Notes: generated by a model not told the origin, from the sequence alone. Positions 53,164 to 62,960 are shown, numbered from the stretch's first letter. The stretch is 64,000 nt of DNA from DATMTS01 sp035564555 (GCA_035564555.1 DATMTS010000006.1:36971-100970); one strand, 5' to 3'. Translations and numbers: made by a program.

Positions 53164-54867
53164 CTACTGCACGTGCACGGCGAGCGGCGGCGACTGGGGC
53201 GATTCGATCGAGCCGTCGCCGCAGAACACGGTGTACGTGACGGCGAAGTCGGAATCCGGGGCGGTGACCGTGCCCTGCACCGCGTTCGCGGGCAACGGAT
53301 CGCCGCTGCGCGAGTTGTTCACGTACAGCTGGTAACCATTGCGCGCCTGCCCGGTCGGGCAGCTCGCCGCCGTCCAATCCACCTTGACGGCGCTGCCGGC
53401 CGCCACCGGATCGGGGTTCGACGGGTCGAGCGTCGGTGCGCTGGTCGGTGCGCTCGGCGTCGTCATCGCATCGTAATAGGTCAGCACGACCTGGTCGGTG
53501 AAGTTCACGGTGCCCTGCGGAGTCACCTGAGACACGGTGTTGACGGCCTTCGACGTGGTGGCCGGAGCACCGAGCACCTTCGTCACGTTCTTGAAGCCGG
53601 CGTCGTGCAGGCTTGCGTATGCGACGTCGACGGGCTTGCCGAGGTAGTCGTCCTTATTGATCACCGCGCTCGTCGGAGTCGCGCTCGGTGTCGACGACGG
53701 CGTGGTGCTGCTGGACGGGGTCGTCGGCCTCTGCGATTGCGAGTGGGTGGTGGTGCTGATCGCCTTAGGCGGAGCGTCGCTGTTCTGCGAGAACAACGCG
53801 ATCAGTGTGCCGACCAGCACGATCACCAGCAGCGCGATCAGCGCGATCAGCGGCCAGGTCCACGGGCTGCGCCTCTTACTCGGCTTCTCGTCTTCTTCGA
53901 CCGGCCCCTCCTGAGATGAGGAGAGCAGGGTGGTCACGGCGGTCGCGCCGGCCGTGACCCCGGAAGGCAGCACCACCGTCGCGGCCACGGTGGGCAGGGC
54001 TGCTCCGGCGCTCAGCACGGCAGGCACGGCCGCGGTCGCCGCGGCGATGTCTCCGCGACGCAACGCCTGCGCAGCGCGCGCCAGATGCGCCGCCGACGCG
54101 GGTCGATCGGCCGGGTTCTTCGCGATGCATGAGAACACCAGATTGCGCACCGGCTCAGCAACCGTCGCGGGAAGCTCGGGCGGCGCCTCGTTGATCTGCG
54201 CCATGGCGATCGCCACCTGCGACTCGCCCGTGAACGGCCGTCGGCCGGCCAGGCACTCGTAGGCGACGATGCCGAGCGAGTAGATGTCTGTGGTCGGCGA
54301 TGCCGGATGCCCGGATGCCTGCTCGGGTGAGAGGTACTGCACCGTGCCCATCACCTGGCCGGTCGCCGTCAAGGGCACCTGGTCGGCGATCCTCGCGATG
54401 CCGAAGTCGGTGATCTTGACGCGTCCGTCGGGAGTGATCAGCAGGTTGCCGGGCTTGATGTCACGGTGCACGAGGCCGGCGGCGTGCGCCGCGTGCAGCG
54501 CGGCGGCGGTCTGGGCGACGATGTCGAGGGTCTTGTCGGTGGAGAGCACACGTTCGCGCTCCAGGATGGTGGACAGTGCCTCACCCGGCACCAGTTCCAT
54601 GACGAGGAACGCGCTGCCGTCTTCCTCGCCGTAGTCGAAGACGTTCGCGATGCCCTCGTGGTTGACGAGGGCGGCGTGCCGGGCCTCGCTGCGGAACCGT
54701 TCGAGGAAGGTGGGATCTCCGAGGTACTCGTCTTTAAGGATCTTGATGGCTACGGTGCGACCGATGACGAGATCGGTCGCCTGCCACACCTCTCCCATGC
54801 CGCCGATCGCGATACGAGACTGCAGCTCGTATCGTCCACCGAAAGTGAGCCCTGCCGTGGGTCTCAT
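53164..54867 (-). CDS. pknA: Serine/threonine protein kinase PknA-type, with extracellular domain
   Basis: This 567-residue kinase has Lys42, HRDIKPGN (Asp136) and DFG at 154-156. A transmembrane helix is at about 337-360, followed by a Ser/Thr/Pro-rich linker and a PASTA-like repeat (about 404-466). A last domain (about 478-567) has a fibronectin-like beta pattern with three Cys. Mycobacterial PknA lacks such an ectodomain. ATG at 54867 overlaps the pbpA stop by 4 bp. Confidence 0.92.
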   Translation of the reverse strand: MRPTAGLTFGGRYELQSRIAIGGMGEVWQATDLVIGRTVAIKILKDEYLGDPTFLERFRSEARHAALVNHEGIANVFDYGEEDGSAFLVMELVPGEALSTILERERVLSTDKTLDIVAQTAAALHAAHAAGLVHRDIKPGNLLITPDGRVKITDFGIARIADQVPLTATGQVMGTVQYLSPEQASGHPASPTTDIYSLGIVAYECLAGRRPFTGESQVAIAMAQINEAPPELPATVAEPVRNLVFSCIAKNPADRPASAAHLARAAQALRRGDIAAATAAVPAVLSAGAALPTVAATVVLPSGVTAGATAVTTLLSSSQEGPVEEDEKPSKRRSPWTWPLIALIALLVIVLVGTLIALFSQNSDAPPKAISTTTHSQSQRPTTPSSSTTPSSTPSATPTSAVINKDDYLGKPVDVAYASLHDAGFKNVTKVLGAPATTSKAVNTVSQVTPQGTVNFTDQVVLTYYDAMTTPSAPTSAPTLDPSNPDPVAAGSAVKVDWTAASCPTGQARNGYQLYVNNSRSGDPLPANAVQGTVTAPDSDFAVTYTVFCGDGSIESPQSPPLAVHVQ

Positions 54868-56318
54868 TTGTTCAGCACCGCCTCTAGTACCTTCTTGGCG
54901 ACCGGCGCGGCGACGGTATTTCCGACGCCGCTCTGGCCTAGTCCGCCACCGTCTTCCACCACGACGGCGACCGCGTATTCGGGATTGTTCGCCGGCGCGA
55001 AACCGGTGAACCACAACGTGTAGGGATCGTCTGGTCCGTGCTGCGCCGTGCCGGTCTTACCGCCCACTTGGACCCCGTCTATTCTTGCATTGCCTGCGAC
55101 GCCGTGATCGACGCCGTCGACCAGCATCTGCACCTCGCGGCTCGCGGTCTGCGTACTGATCGCCCGGCCGAACTCCTTGGGCGCGAAACGCTGCTTCACG
55201 TCGAGATTCGGGGTCACGATCGACTCGACGAGCGAGGGCTGCATGACGATGCCGCCGTTGCCGATCGTCGCCGAGTTCATCGCCATCTGGAGCGCGGTGG
55301 CGGTGTCGTCGGCCTGCCCGAACGAACTCATGCCGACCTGCGCAAGATCGTCGCCGTACCCGGGGTACTTGCTCGCAGACGCGGGCAGCGGCACGTCGAA
55401 CCGGTGGTTGAACCCGAACTTCTCGGCCTGCGCCTTGATCGTGTCGCTGCCCAGCTTCATGCCGAGCTCGGCCATCGGGATGTTGCAGGAGAGGATCTGC
55501 GCGGTGGCGATCGACACCGTCGCCCCTGGTCCGCAGGTGCCGCCGGAGTCGTTGCGAACGACGGTGCTCGTGCCGGGCAGCGTCAACGCCGCCAGGTTAG
55601 GCAACTGGGAGTCCGGGGTGTACTTGCCCGACTCGAACGCGGCCGAGGTCAGCACCGGCTTGAAGGTCGAACCAGGGGGGTTGGTGTCGTTGGTCGCCTT
55701 GTTCACCAGTGGTTCTCCCGCGGCCTGCAGCAGCGCGTTATACCGCTTCTGCACCGTGTCGATGTCATGCACCGCCAGCGTGTTGGGGTCGAACGACGGC
55801 TTGGAGACCATCGCGAGGATGCGACCGGTCTTGGGCTGCAGCAGCACCACGGCGCCCTTGTAATCACCGAGCGCGTCATACGCCGCCTTCTGCGCAACGG
55901 GGTCGATCGTCGTCTCCACCGAGTTGCCCTGAGGGTGCTGGCCCGTGATCAGGTTCTTCAGTCGTTCCAGGAAATCCGAGTTTGAGGTGCCGCTCAGTTC
56001 GCCGTTCAGCGCGCCCTCGATGCCCGTCGGCGCCCCGTTGATCGGGTAGAAGCCCGTCACCGCCGAGTAGAGCGGGCCTTGCCCGTAGGTGCGCTGGTAT
56101 TTGTACGCATCCGTGCTCGGCACGGACTGGGCCACCGCTTTGCCGGCGACCAGGATGGAGCCTCGTTGCACGTCGTATCCGTCGTACAGCGTGCGGGAGT
56201 TGTGCTGATTCGCGTTCAACTGGTCGGCAACGCCGACTTGGATCACCGAGGTGGAGACGAACAATGCGATGAACATCGCGAGCACGACGATGCTCACGCG
56301 CTTGATCTCACGATTCAT
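54864..56318 (-). CDS. pbpA: Penicillin-binding protein (class B transpeptidase), PbpA
   Basis: This 484-residue transpeptidase cross-links peptidoglycan. The membrane anchor is at about residues 7-29. Catalytic motifs are STFK (Ser217, Lys220), SCN at 277-279 and KTG at 421-423. It is coupled to the upstream ftsW/rodA gene by a 1-bp overlap, giving a SEDS-bPBP pair. Confidence 0.95.
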   Translation of the reverse strand: MNREIKRVSIVVLAMFIALFVSTSVIQVGVADQLNANQHNSRTLYDGYDVQRGSILVAGKAVAQSVPSTDAYKYQRTYGQGPLYSAVTGFYPINGAPTGIEGALNGELSGTSNSDFLERLKNLITGQHPQGNSVETTIDPVAQKAAYDALGDYKGAVVLLQPKTGRILAMVSKPSFDPNTLAVHDIDTVQKRYNALLQAAGEPLVNKATNDTNPPGSTFKPVLTSAAFESGKYTPDSQLPNLAALTLPGTSTVVRNDSGGTCGPGATVSIATAQILSCNIPMAELGMKLGSDTIKAQAEKFGFNHRFDVPLPASASKYPGYGDDLAQVGMSSFGQADDTATALQMAMNSATIGNGGIVMQPSLVESIVTPNLDVKQRFAPKEFGRAISTQTASREVQMLVDGVDHGVAGNARIDGVQVGGKTGTAQHGPDDPYTLWFTGFAPANNPEYAVAVVVEDGGGLGQSGVGNTVAAPVAKKVLEAVLNK

Positions 56319-57706
56319 CAGATCACCATCCTCGGCTGGTTGCGCACGGTGTCGCTGAGTCGCAGCAGCAGTGCAGCGATCATCCAGTTCGCCGCCAGCG
56401 ACGAACCGCCCGCGGCCAGGAACGGGGTGGTGAGACCGGTCAACGGGATCACGCGGGTGATGCCGCCGATCACGATGAACACCTGCAACGCCACGGTGAA
56501 TGCAAGCCCGACGGCGAGAAGCTTGCCGAAGTCATCCTGCCCGGCGAAGCCGATGCGGAATCCGCGGGAGACGAAGAGCAGGTAGAGGCAGAGCAGTGCG
56601 AACAACCCGATCAGGCCGAGCTCTTCGCCGAGGCTGGCGAAGATGTAGTCGCTTTCGGCCAGCGGCGTGAAGTACGGGCGCCCCTGACCGAGGCCGGTGC
56701 CCAGCAGTCCGCCGTGTGCGAGCCCGAACAGGCCGCTGACCAACTGCCCGCTGCCGCCGAACGCCCGGTTGTACAGCGTCGGGTCGAACGGGTTCAGCCA
56801 GATCTCGAAGCGGGCGTTGACGTAACTGAGCGCGCGGCTGGCCAGTACTGCGCCACCGACGAACAGCACGAGCCCGAGCAGCACCCAGCTGAGGCGCGCG
56901 GTGGCGACGTAGAGCATCACCAGGAACAGGCCGAAGTAGAGCAGGCCGGTGCCCAGGTCGCGCTGGAACACGATCACCGCCATCGAAGCCGCCCAGATCA
57001 CCAGGATCGGGCCGAGGTCGCGCCACCGGGGAAACCGCATGCCGAGTACCTTCGTGCCGACCATGGACAACGAGTCGCGATGCTGCACAAGATAGCCGGC
57101 GAAGAACACGGCGAGGGCGAGCTTCGCGATCTCGCCGGGCTGGAAGCTGAACGGACCCACACCGATCCAGACCCGTGCGCCGGAGACCTCGCGGCCGATT
57201 CCCGGCAGCATGGGCAGTAGCAGAAGCACGATAGCGACGAACCCCGCGATGTAGGTGTAGCGCTGCAGCACGCGGTAGTTGCGAATCACGATCATCACCG
57301 CGATCGCGCACACCATGGCGATCGCCGTCCACACCACCTGCCGAACGCTCGCGGCCTCCCAGCCCGTGTCGCCGCGCGCGATGTCGATGCGGTAGATCTC
57401 GGCGATTCCGACCCCGTTGAGCAGGGTCGCGATCGGCAGGATGAACGGGTCGGCGTTCGGCGCCAGCACCCGCATCACGATGTGGAAGATGATCACCAGT
57501 GTCGACAGCCCGAGGCCAAGGCCCGCGATCGTCATGTCGATGCGGCCCAGGGCACCGAGTTGCACGAGGCCGATCGCGCTCGCGTTGACGACGCACGCGA
57601 ACAGCAGCAGCGCCAACTCGAGGTTGCGCAGTTTCGCGGGAATCCTGATGCGCCGCACCGGGCCCGTGGGGGCCGCGACCGGGTTCGCCGTCGTCGGCTC
57701 AGCCAT
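56318..57706 (-). CDS. rodA: SEDS peptidoglycan glycosyltransferase (FtsW/RodA family)
   Basis: This 462-residue polytopic protein polymerises lipid II. It has about 10-12 transmembrane helices and the SEDS features FSFQPGEIAKLAL, FQRDLGTGLLYFG and the late GGSSLAANWMIA segment. Next to pbpA it is the RodA-like SEDS partner of the PASTA-kinase operon. It overlaps pstP by 8 bp. Confidence 0.92.
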   Translation of the reverse strand: MAEPTTANPVAAPTGPVRRIRIPAKLRNLELALLLFACVVNASAIGLVQLGALGRIDMTIAGLGLGLSTLVIIFHIVMRVLAPNADPFILPIATLLNGVGIAEIYRIDIARGDTGWEAASVRQVVWTAIAMVCAIAVMIVIRNYRVLQRYTYIAGFVAIVLLLLPMLPGIGREVSGARVWIGVGPFSFQPGEIAKLALAVFFAGYLVQHRDSLSMVGTKVLGMRFPRWRDLGPILVIWAASMAVIVFQRDLGTGLLYFGLFLVMLYVATARLSWVLLGLVLFVGGAVLASRALSYVNARFEIWLNPFDPTLYNRAFGGSGQLVSGLFGLAHGGLLGTGLGQGRPYFTPLAESDYIFASLGEELGLIGLFALLCLYLLFVSRGFRIGFAGQDDFGKLLAVGLAFTVALQVFIVIGGITRVIPLTGLTTPFLAAGGSSLAANWMIAALLLRLSDTVRNQPRMVI

Positions 57707-58940
57707 CGTTCGACCTCGTCAGCTGATCGACGATGCGTTCGGCATCGGAGAGCGAATCCGCGTTGATCGTCGCTTCGACCTGCTGCTTCTCGTAGTCGTT
57801 CAGCCCATCCACCGCGGTCGACGTCTCCCGGTACACATGCGAGAGTTCGATCGGGCCGAGGTTCTGCTGCACGCCCTGGAAGATCGCGACGTTTCCCTCG
57901 GAGGTCTCGCCGACGAAGTATCGGCTCTGCGTCCACTGGTAGCCGAAGATCACCGCCAGCACGATCGCGATCACCAGCAGGATGCCGCAGATCGCCCAGG
58001 TGAGCTTGCGTCGGCGCGTCCTGCGGGCGTCCTCTTCGATCAATTCGTCGAGGTAGTCCTCGGTCTGCGGCTCGAAATGCGTCGGCCCGGTGGCCGGTCG
58101 CATCGGGTGCAGGCGCAAGGTCGGGATGCGCGCGCCCCGGGGATGCGCAGCCTCGGGCTCGAAGCTCAGCGGCAAGGCGGCCGATCCGACCGTGACGGGA
58201 ACTTTCACCGGGTCGCCGCGGTCGACGTCGACGACCACGGTCGTCACGTTGTCCGGGGCGCCGGCATCCAGGCTCTGCCGGATGAGGCGATCGGCCACGG
58301 CCTTGGGTGAGTCCTTCGATCGAAGCGTCGCCTCGATCGCGTCGTGCTTGACGACCCCGCTCAAGCCGTCGGAACAGATCAGCCAGCGGTCGCCCGGTCG
58401 GGTCTCCAGAACCCAGGTGTCGATCTCGGGAGAGGAGTCCACGTCGCCGAGCACGCGCATCAGCACGGAGCGACGCGGATGCACCGCCGCCTCTTCCTCG
58501 GTGATGCGACCGGTGTCGACGAGTCGTTGCACGAAGGTGTGGTCGGTGCTGACCTGCTTGAGCTCCCCGTCTCGGAAAAGGTAGATGCGGGAGTCTCCGA
58601 TGTGCGCGAGGGCCACCTTCTCGCCGACCCGCACCAGGGCGCTCACGGTCGTTCCCATGCCCGTGAGTTCCGGATGCTCGAAGACCGTCTCGGCAAGCAG
58701 AGCGTTGGCCGCGATCAACGCGGACTGCAGAGCGAACTGAGCGTCTTCGGCCCGGTCGTAGTCGACGTCGGCCTCTTTTATGCGGTTCGTGGCGATCGCC
58801 GAGGCGACGTCGCCGCCCGCGTGGCCTCCCATGCCGTCGGCGACGATGAACAGATTGCGTCCGGCATAGCCGGAATCCTGGTTGTTGGAGCGGACCTTCC
58901 CGACATGGGAGACGGCTGCCGCCCGGCTGACCTGCGCCAT
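57699..58940 (-). CDS. pstP: PP2C-type serine/threonine phosphatase PstP
   Basis: This 413-residue phosphatase reverses PknA/PknB phosphorylation. Metal-binding motifs are VADGMGGHAGGD (about 33-44), SDGLSG and the late DN pair (APDNVT). A single transmembrane helix follows at about 310-333 with a C-terminal extracytoplasmic segment of about 80 residues. Confidence 0.95.
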   Translation of the reverse strand: MAQVSRAAAVSHVGKVRSNNQDSGYAGRNLFIVADGMGGHAGGDVASAIATNRIKEADVDYDRAEDAQFALQSALIAANALLAETVFEHPELTGMGTTVSALVRVGEKVALAHIGDSRIYLFRDGELKQVSTDHTFVQRLVDTGRITEEEAAVHPRRSVLMRVLGDVDSSPEIDTWVLETRPGDRWLICSDGLSGVVKHDAIEATLRSKDSPKAVADRLIRQSLDAGAPDNVTTVVVDVDRGDPVKVPVTVGSAALPLSFEPEAAHPRGARIPTLRLHPMRPATGPTHFEPQTEDYLDELIEEDARRTRRRKLTWAICGILLVIAIVLAVIFGYQWTQSRYFVGETSEGNVAIFQGVQQNLGPIELSHVYRETSTAVDGLNDYEKQQVEATINADSLSDAERIVDQLTRSNDG

Positions 58941-58944
58941 GCGC

Positions 58945-59538
58945 CTACCGTCGCAGCTCGAACGTCGTCGTGCCGACCTTGATCGGGGTGTCCAGCGGAA
59001 CCTGGGTGGGCACGTTGACGCGCGTGCCGTCGAGGAAGGTGCCGTTCGTGGAGTCGAGGTCTTGGATCATCCACTCGTTGTTCCAGAGCAGCAGGCGGGC
59101 GTGGTGCGTCGAAGTGTAGTCGTCGCGGATGACGAGGCCGGATTCACTGCTGCGGCCGATCGTGAGGGGCTCGCTGCCCAATTGCAGTTCGGTGCCCGCT
59201 CGCGGACCGGAGGTGATCACAAGCTTGCTCGCGGTGAGGACGGTGGCGCGGGGCAGGCTCGTCGTGACGGTGTTCGGTCCGACCGGATGCGACGACCGCG
59301 GCGCCGGTTGAACGCCGGGCGGGGGCGTGCGGGGCGCGACGGCCACCGCGGGAGCCGGCGTGGGCACCGTGCCCGGCGAGGCCGCGAAGGGTGCGCCCCC
59401 GGCATCCTGAGGAAGCTTGCGCACCCGCTGCCCGAACAGGTCGCTGCGCAGCGCATAGACGATGGCGAACACGAAGAGCCACAGCAGCAGCAGGAAGCCG
59501 ATGCGCAGCACGAGCAGCGTGAGTTCGCTGACGTTCAC
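58945..59538 (-). CDS. fhaB: FHA domain membrane protein FhaB (FipA)
   Basis: This 197-residue protein has an N-terminal transmembrane helix (about 5-27) and a C-terminal FHA phosphothreonine-binding domain: IGRSSESGLVI, then STHHARLLL and DLDSTNGTFLDG. It recruits phosphorylated partners to cell-wall growth sites. It overlaps fhaA by 4 bp. Confidence 0.93.
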   Translation of the reverse strand: MNVSELTLLVLRIGFLLLLWLFVFAIVYALRSDLFGQRVRKLPQDAGGAPFAASPGTVPTPAPAVAVAPRTPPPGVQPAPRSSHPVGPNTVTTSLPRATVLTASKLVITSGPRAGTELQLGSEPLTIGRSSESGLVIRDDYTSTHHARLLLWNNEWMIQDLDSTNGTFLDGTRVNVPTQVPLDTPIKVGTTTFELRR

Positions 59539-60272
59539 TGTTCGCCCCAGAATCCGCCGATGTCGTGACGACGGGTGTTGTCGTCGACACGCGGGGCATT
59601 GGGGGCGGACGCCTGCGGCAGCACCCTGAACACGATACGCGTTCGCCCGATGGTGATGACGGATTCCGGTTCGAGTACCGCTTTCTTCACGCTGCGACCG
59701 TTGAGCTGCGAGCCGTTGGTGGAGCCCAGGTCGTGCACTTGGGCATGCGAGCCGTCCCAGAGCACCTCGACGTGCTTGCGCGAGATGCCGGAGTCGTTGA
59801 CGGTGATGTCTGCATCGGAACCGCGGCCGATGACCGTGCGCGAATGGGTCAGGGGGTGGCGCTTGCCGTCGATCTCGAGCACGGGTGTCCAGGCCACGGA
59901 CCCCTTCACGTTCTGCGAGTCGACCTGCAGGATGCCGGTGGACAGCGTGTCGTCTTCGCGCAGGTCGATGGAGATTGCGCCGGCGAACTGATACTGCTGC
60001 TTCTCCGCATGCTTCTGCACGAAGTAGACGAGTTCATCGTTGAGGGCCGGGCCCATCCGCGTCATGCGCTGATAATCGCTCGACGCCATGCGCAGGGTGA
60101 ACGTGTTCGGAGCGAGAATGCGATCGCGCGCGACGACGGCGGCCTTCGTGTCGAGTTCGCGGCGCAGAGCGCTGGTGAGCTCGACGGGCTGAAGCCCCGA
60201 GCGGAAGGTCTTGGCGAAAGCGCCGTTGACGGCGCGCTCGAGACCCTTCTCGAAGTTGTCCAGTATGCCCAC
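59535..60272 (-). CDS. fhaA: FhaA: DUF3662 plus FHA domain protein
   Basis: This 245-residue protein has an N-terminal DUF3662 domain (GILDNFEKGLERAVNGAFAK onward, about 1-125) and a C-terminal FHA domain (VIGRGSDADITV, ISRKHVEVLWDG, DLGSTNGSQLNG). It binds phosphorylated MviN/kinases in mycobacteria. The GTG at 60272 follows GGGAGAC; the start at 60308 is less likely. First gene of the kinase operon. Confidence 0.93.
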   Translation of the reverse strand: MGILDNFEKGLERAVNGAFAKTFRSGLQPVELTSALRRELDTKAAVVARDRILAPNTFTLRMASSDYQRMTRMGPALNDELVYFVQKHAEKQQYQFAGAISIDLREDDTLSTGILQVDSQNVKGSVAWTPVLEIDGKRHPLTHSRTVIGRGSDADITVNDSGISRKHVEVLWDGSHAQVHDLGSTNGSQLNGRSVKKAVLEPESVITIGRTRIVFRVLPQASAPNAPRVDDNTRRHDIGGFWGEQ

Positions 60273-60432
60273 AGGTCTCCCGATCTGCCTCGTTACGACT
60301 ACGTGCATGTTAGTAGGAGAGTGTGCGAGGAGCCCGGGGATGCCATGTCGGCACGCTGGATCGTGCCTCCGGCGGGTCTTGGGTCGCCTTGTCGGGAGGT
60401 CGGATTTGGGGTCGGTCTGCCGCCGGTCCGGG

Positions 60433-62019
60433 TCAGTGGGTCAGGACCGGCTCCTCGGACGACAGGTCGCCGTTCGGGCCGGCAGGCGGTTGGCCGGTGC
60501 TGGGTCGGTCGGCACGGGGTTGGTCGGTGCTGGTCAGGTCGGTGCGGGGCACAGCGGCTCCGCGACGGCGGAACAGCAGCGCGGACAGGATCGCTCCGAA
60601 GATGAAGAGCCCGGCGCCCCAGGAATACGCCGTGACGTAGCTGTGCACGGCCGCCTCGGCGGCGACGGCCGGGGTCGCCGGAAGGTGGGAGGCGACGTAG
60701 TCGGTCGCCGCGGTGGCTGCGAGCGTGTTCAGGAGCGCCGTTCCTATGGAACCGCCGACCTGCTGGCTGGTGTTGACCATGGCCGAGGCGACCCCCGCGA
60801 AGTGGCGATCGACCCCGAGGGTCGCCGTCTGGATGGCCGCGGGCATGATCGACCCCATGCCGAAGCCGAGGATCATCAAGGGTGCCAGGATGTCCGCTGC
60901 GTACGTGCTGGCGAGACCGAGATGCGTCAGGTAGATCATCCCTGATGCAGCAATCACCATGCCGAACGGAACCATGAGCTTCGGGCCGAACCGCGGCAGG
61001 AAGATGTTCGTCGAGAGTTGCGCGGCGGTGACCAGCATGACGATCATCGGAAGGAATGCGAGGCCCGTCTGGATCGGCGTGTATTTCAGCGTGGTCTGCA
61101 GATAGTAGGTGACGAAGAGGAAGATGCCGAACATCCCCGCCCCGGCGATCAGGATCGAGCTGTAGGCGGCGCCGCGATTGCGGTCGAGCACGATGTGCAG
61201 GGGCAGCAAGGGGTGCCCGGCGCGGCGCTGCCAGAGCACGAACGCGATCAGCAGCAGTCCGGATGCCGTGAGCATCCCCCAGGTGAGCCCCGATCCCCAA
61301 CCGTCGGTCTCGGCGTTGGAGAAGCCGTACACCAGCGCGAACAAAGCCGAGGAGATCAGCACCGTTCCCGGGATGTCGAGCTTGGGCCGGGGGCCGTCGC
61401 GCTTCACCGAGGCGATGAACACCATTGCGCCGACGACTCCGATGATCGCGATCACGACGTTGATGTAGAGGTTCCAACGCCAGTCGAACTGCTGCGTGAG
61501 GAAACCGCCGAGCAGCAGGCCGATGCCGCCGCCCGCACCGGCGATCGCGCCGAAGACGCCGAATGCCCTGGCCCGTTCCCTGGGCACGGTGAAGGTCGTG
61601 GTGAGCACGGCGAGTGCGGTTGGGGCCAGCAGTGCGCCGAACGCACCCTGAAGCGCACGTGCGCCGACAAGCAGCCCGAAGCTCGTCGCGGCGCCGCCGA
61701 GCGCAGATGCTCCCGCGAAGCCGATCAGTCCGATGATGAAAGTTCGTTTGCGTCCGATCAGATCCGAGAGCCGGCCGCCGAGCAGCAGCAGGCTGCCGAA
61801 GGCGAGCGAATAGGCCGTGACGATCCATTGGCGATCGCCGTTCGAGAACCCGAGGTCGGCCTGGGCCGACGGCAGCGCGATGTTCACCACGGTCGAGTCG
61901 AGCACGACCATGAGCTGGGCGAGGCCGACGGTGACCAATGTCCACCATCTGCGGTTGGGCGCGGGAGCGGCGCCGGGAACGCCTACGGCGCGCGAAGTAA
62001 AGGAAGAAGTTCTGGGCAT
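60433..62019 (-). CDS. DHA2-family MFS drug/proton antiporter
   Basis: This 528-residue transporter has about 14 transmembrane helices and the DHA2 features LDSTVVNIALPSAQADLGFS and GRLSDLIGRKRTF (motif A), typical of EmrB/QacA-type efflux pumps. The C-terminal 45 residues form a low-complexity Thr/Pro/Asp/Arg tail. ATG at 62019; 62031 is an alternative. It is divergent from a TetR gene with a shared operator. Confidence 0.9.
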   Translation of the reverse strand: MPRTSSFTSRAVGVPGAAPAPNRRWWTLVTVGLAQLMVVLDSTVVNIALPSAQADLGFSNGDRQWIVTAYSLAFGSLLLLGGRLSDLIGRKRTFIIGLIGFAGASALGGAATSFGLLVGARALQGAFGALLAPTALAVLTTTFTVPRERARAFGVFGAIAGAGGGIGLLLGGFLTQQFDWRWNLYINVVIAIIGVVGAMVFIASVKRDGPRPKLDIPGTVLISSALFALVYGFSNAETDGWGSGLTWGMLTASGLLLIAFVLWQRRAGHPLLPLHIVLDRNRGAAYSSILIAGAGMFGIFLFVTYYLQTTLKYTPIQTGLAFLPMIVMLVTAAQLSTNIFLPRFGPKLMVPFGMVIAASGMIYLTHLGLASTYAADILAPLMILGFGMGSIMPAAIQTATLGVDRHFAGVASAMVNTSQQVGGSIGTALLNTLAATAATDYVASHLPATPAVAAEAAVHSYVTAYSWGAGLFIFGAILSALLFRRRGAAVPRTDLTSTDQPRADRPSTGQPPAGPNGDLSSEEPVLTH

Positions 62020-62034
62020 GACCGCCAGCATATA

Positions 62035-62052
62035 CGAAACTGGAGAGTTTCG
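62035..62052. promoter_or_regulatory. TetR-type operator between the MFS and tetR genes
   Basis: CGAAACT-GGAG-AGTTTCG is a perfect 7-bp inverted repeat with a 4-bp spacer, flanked by TATA on both sides. It lies in the 62-bp divergent region, in the expected place for a local TetR regulator that represses both genes. Confidence 0.75.
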
Positions 62053-62077
62053 GATATAGCTAGTTCCAGAATTAATC

Positions 62078-62083
62078 TACAAT
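62078..62083 (+). promoter_or_regulatory. Putative -10 (TACAAT) of tetR
   Basis: TACAAT ends 7 nt before an ATG at 62091. The more upstream ATG at 62082 would overlap this hexamer. Confidence 0.45.
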
Positions 62084-62090
62084 GGAGGAA

Positions 62091-62783
62091 ATGGACGACG
62101 TGAGAACGGAGATGGCCGCAATGGCGCAGCCCGATACCGCCACCGACAGCGACACTTCCCTGCCGGCGGTGCATGTCTCGAAACTCGGTCGCAAGCGGGA
62201 TCATTCCCGCGACGGGCAGATCCTCGAGGCGGCGCTCGATGTGCTGGCCGAAACCGGATACGACGGCATGACGATCGACATGGTCGCCGCGCGCGCGAAG
62301 GCCGGCAAGGCGACCGTGTACCGCCGCTGGGCGTCCAAAGGCGAACTCGTCATCGACGCGGTCGCCTGCATGAAGAAGAGCGCCCTCGACCTCGACGCAC
62401 TCCCCGACACGGGCACTCTGCGCGGCGATCTGCTCGCGATGATCAAGCCGCACACCATCGAGGACAGCGAGCGCAAGCTGCAGGTCATGGCGGGCCTGCT
62501 CTCGATGCTCACGCGGGATCCCGGCCTCGCGGATGCGGTCGAGGCCGCGATCGTCGAGCCACGGGCGGCAGCGAATCGCATCCTGCTGCGCCGAGCCATG
62601 GAACGCGGTGAGATCTCCGCGGATTGCGACATCGATGCGCTCGCGCTCGTCGCCCCGTCGATGGCGGCTTACCGCCTGCTGATGCTGAGGAAGCCCGTCG
62701 ACCGGGCCTTCCTGATCTCCTTGATCGACGGCGTGGTGCTGCCGGCCGCGGGGGTCTCACGCCAACAGGAGGCCGCCCGCTGA
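62091..62783 (+). CDS. TetR family transcriptional regulator
   Basis: This 230-residue repressor has an N-terminal extension of about 33 residues, then the TetR HTH (QILEAALDVLAETGYDGMTI, AKAGKATVYRRWASKGELV) and a C-terminal ligand domain. ATG at 62091 is preferred because of the -10 spacing; 62082 is an alternative adding three residues. It probably controls the divergent efflux pump and itself. Confidence 0.88.
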   Translation: MDDVRTEMAAMAQPDTATDSDTSLPAVHVSKLGRKRDHSRDGQILEAALDVLAETGYDGMTIDMVAARAKAGKATVYRRWASKGELVIDAVACMKKSALDLDALPDTGTLRGDLLAMIKPHTIEDSERKLQVMAGLLSMLTRDPGLADAVEAAIVEPRAAANRILLRRAMERGEISADCDIDALALVAPSMAAYRLLMLRKPVDRAFLISLIDGVVLPAAGVSRQQEAAR

Positions 62784-62876
62784 TCAGAGGCCGGGCACCC
62801 AGGCGCCGCCGAATGGCATCCACCGATGGGTCATGCTAATCTCGCTGGGTTGGCACGCACGCGTGCCGACTGGTGA

Positions 62877-62960
62877 GCGCGAGTGGCGGAATAGGCAGAC
62901 GCGCACGGTTCAGGTCCGTGTGCCCGAAAGGGCGTGGGGGTTCAACTCCCCCCTCGCGCA
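62877..62960 (+). tRNA. tRNA-Leu (CAG)
   Basis: The 84-nt type II tRNA has acceptor GCGCGAG/CTCGCGC, anticodon loop TTCAGGT (CAG), a long variable arm TGCCCGAAAGGGCG and T-arm GGGGG-TTCAACT-CCCCC. The CCA is not encoded. Confidence 0.95.

Noticed and set aside
60299..61948. 549-codon frame in the same strand as the MFS pump but another phase
   Set aside because: Composition is Arg/Pro-rich; the overlapping frame is a clear 14-helix transporter.
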